Part shown: positions 15,001 to 15,361 of the stretch, in pieces
Numbering within the stretch: position 1 is the stretch's first letter
How the letters are laid out: the number at the start of each line of letters is the position of its first letter
Notes under the pieces: generated by a model
Seen by the model: only the letters and a program-made list of their open reading frames with translations
The model's database searches: none
Told to the model about the DNA's origin: nothing
Source of the DNA: Arthrobacter_J sp038199985
GTDB taxonomy: Bacteria > Actinomycetota > Actinomycetes > Actinomycetales > Micrococcaceae
Direction: 5' to 3'
Assembly (NCBI GenBank): GCA_038199985.1
Contig: JBBPYK010000014.1
Span: 1 to 15,361, forward strand
DNA length: 15,361 nucleotides
Translations under genes and position numbers: made by a program

Positions 15001-15361
15001 CTATAGAGTCCGCTGGACAATGCGGTACACCGTGCTGCGGGCGACCTTGAAGAGCTCCGCGATTTCGGTGGTGGTGTGTTGTCCTCCCCTATGCAGGGAG
15101 ACAAGATGTGCTTCCTGGGACTTGGAGAGTTTGGGTTGTTTGCCGCGGAGCCGGCCTTTGGCTTTGGCGACCTGCATGCCTTCACGGGTGCGGGCGCGGA
15201 TGAGGTCTGATTCGAATTCGGCAACCATCGCCAGGACGTTGAAAAGGAGCCGGCCGACGGGGTCGGTGGGATCGTGGACGTTTCCGCCGATGCTGAGCTT
15301 AACCTTCCTCTTGGTGAGGTCCTCGATGATGTCCCGGGCATCCGGTAGGGATCGGGCGAGC
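15001..15361 (-). CDS. Serine resolvase, C-terminal part (5' end beyond window)
   Basis: The frame enters from the right edge and ends at TAG 15001. The visible ~120 residues match the Tn3-type TnpR/invertase family: LARSLPDARDIIEDLTKRKV, then DPTDPVGRLLFNVLAMVAEF with the long E helix (FESDLIRARTREGM), then GRLRGKQPKLSKSQ. The Hin-like helix-turn-helix follows (TTTEIAELFKVARSTVYRIVQ). The catalytic serine lies in the missing N-terminal part. The reading is undamaged in this window. The enzyme resolves transposon cointegrates or inverts DNA segments at res-like sites; no such site was identified here. An internal ATG at 15228 is not a likely start, since the family reads through it. The gene marks a mobile-element edge next to the hsd operon. 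Confidence 0.9.
   Translation of the reverse strand, partial: LARSLPDARDIIEDLTKRKVKLSIGGNVHDPTDPVGRLLFNVLAMVAEFESDLIRARTREGMQVAKAKGRLRGKQPKLSKSQEAHLVSLHRGGQHTTTEIAELFKVARSTVYRIVQRTL

Noticed and set aside
1..15361. CRISPR arrays, tRNA or rRNA genes
   Set aside because: No regularly spaced repeats of 25-40 bases and no cloverleaf or rRNA-like stretches were seen on reading both strands.

Overview
The window reads as an accessory (defence-island-like) segment of a high-GC actinobacterium, most plausibly of the Micrococcales (Arthrobacter type). The basis is the GC-rich coding sequence, the frequent GTG/TTG starts, and the actinobacterial look of the ISL3 transposase and the TnpR resolvase. No tRNA, rRNA, CRISPR array or housekeeping gene was seen. 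Whether the segment is a plasmid or a genomic island cannot be decided from the window.

Left part (1-4209, plus strand): after about 390 bases with no convincing gene comes a 582-residue protein with an N-terminal Mrr-like PD-(D/E)xK nuclease domain and a long uncharacterised C-terminal part. A 560-base gene-free, GC-rich stretch follows, with small hairpins and a 33-bp-spaced direct repeat. Next is a 108-residue protein matching only the C-terminal part of the TIGR02391/Ymh family, whose stop codon lies inside a tandem repeat. Then comes a tightly joined pair: a one-helix membrane protein and an unknown 183-residue protein.

Middle (4188-5827): an ISL3-family insertion sequence (4355-5800) has perfect 23-bp terminal inverted repeats and an 8-bp target duplication with one mismatch. 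Its transposase is broken by at least three single-base indels. Joining the flanks across one target copy restores an open frame ending in ...GIDVNLTILTK-stop, so the IS appears to have landed in the 3' end of an already truncated ORF.

Right part (14721 down to 5940, minus strand): a complete type I restriction-modification operon in the order hsdM - hsdS - GmrSD-like DUF262/HNH protein - small DUF4357-like ORF - hsdR. The first four join by 4-base stop/start overlaps. HsdM and HsdS would form the methyltransferase and HsdR the motor nuclease. The inserted DUF262 protein looks like a second, modification-sensing restriction factor with a C-terminal RAMA-like domain. hsdS carries one single-base deletion between its two target-recognition halves, and the DUF4357-like ORF is degraded, so the locus may be partly inactive or split. 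The right edge holds the 3' part of a serine resolvase gene, another sign of mobility.

The most interesting items are the GmrSD-RAMA gene nested inside a type I operon, the split HsdS, and the orphan Mrr-like nuclease with an unknown partner domain.
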